DNA of 5,152 bases from Armatimonadota bacterium. Its GTDB lineage: Bacteria; Sysuimicrobiota; Sysuimicrobiia; Sysuimicrobiales; JACQTN01. The stretch covers positions 1-5,152 of the forward strand of contig JACQTN010000551.1 of NCBI GenBank assembly GCA_016210785.1, written 5' to 3'. Of the stretch, positions 5,121-5,152 are shown in pieces. Under the pieces are notes generated by a model that was given only the letters and a program-made list of their open reading frames with translations, made no database searches and was not told the DNA's origin. Position 1 is the first letter of the stretch. Each line of letters begins with the position of its first letter. The position numbers and the translations under genes were made by a program.

Positions 5121-5152
5121 ATGACACAGGCTGTCGATCAAGAGCGTTATTC
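5121..5152 (+). CDS. Start of a plus-strand gene, cut off by the right edge
   Basis: Ten complete codons are visible (MTQAVDQERY) before the window ends. The ATG at 5121 has GAGG six bases upstream (5111-5114) and a good promoter at 5051-5079. Codons such as ACA, GAT, CAA and TAT are less GC-biased than in the genes to the left. Nothing can be said about function. Confidence 0.55.
   Translation, partial: MTQAVDQERY

Overview
The window is GC-rich bacterial DNA with strong purine-rich Shine-Dalgarno sites and long antisense shadow frames, as expected of a high-GC soil or sediment bacterium. The mix of an importer for small organic solutes, an enolase-superfamily enzyme and small secreted proteins of unknown function would suit an uncultured lineage such as Rokubacteria/Methylomirabilota or a proteobacterium. 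The sequence alone does not settle the taxon. No rRNA, tRNA, CRISPR array or transposase was seen.

Left part (1-1904, minus strand): two genes of an ABC importer, read right to left. A secreted substrate-binding protein (831-1904) comes first. A 122-base gap holding a strong GC-rich hairpin (782-823) follows, then the ATPase (1-708), which runs off the left edge. Permease genes would be expected further left. The family is the Fe3+/spermidine-putrescine/2-aminoethylphosphonate type.

Centre (1905-3690, plus strand): across a divergent intergenic region containing a perfect 12-base palindrome (1931-1942) lies an enolase-superfamily gene of the muconate-lactonizing/mandelate-racemase type (2091-3212). 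Its metal ligands are intact, but its catalytic KxK motif reads K-V-R. It is followed after 22 bases by a small CopC-domain copper-resistance-like protein (3235-3690). A 7-codon ORF fills the junction. The importer and enolase face each other, so a shared regulator and a transport-plus-catabolism unit for a carboxylate or amino-acid-like compound is a reasonable inference.

Right part (3710-4797, minus strand): three closely spaced genes. In reading order these are an MFS transporter gene that has lost most of its middle (4459-4797), a 145-residue secreted protein of unknown function (3987-4424), and a 79-residue membrane-anchored protein of unknown function (3710-3949). The last converges on the CopC gene with a 19-base gap.

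Right edge (4798-5152): a GC-rich stretch with a hairpin and a 33-codon ORF that has an excellent ribosome-binding site. An abrupt change to AT-rich DNA follows at about 5003. It carries a good sigma70-type promoter (5051-5079) and the first ten codons of a plus-strand gene starting at 5121. The deleted MFS gene, the tiny membrane-like ORF and the composition change together suggest a locus that has undergone deletion and possibly insertion.
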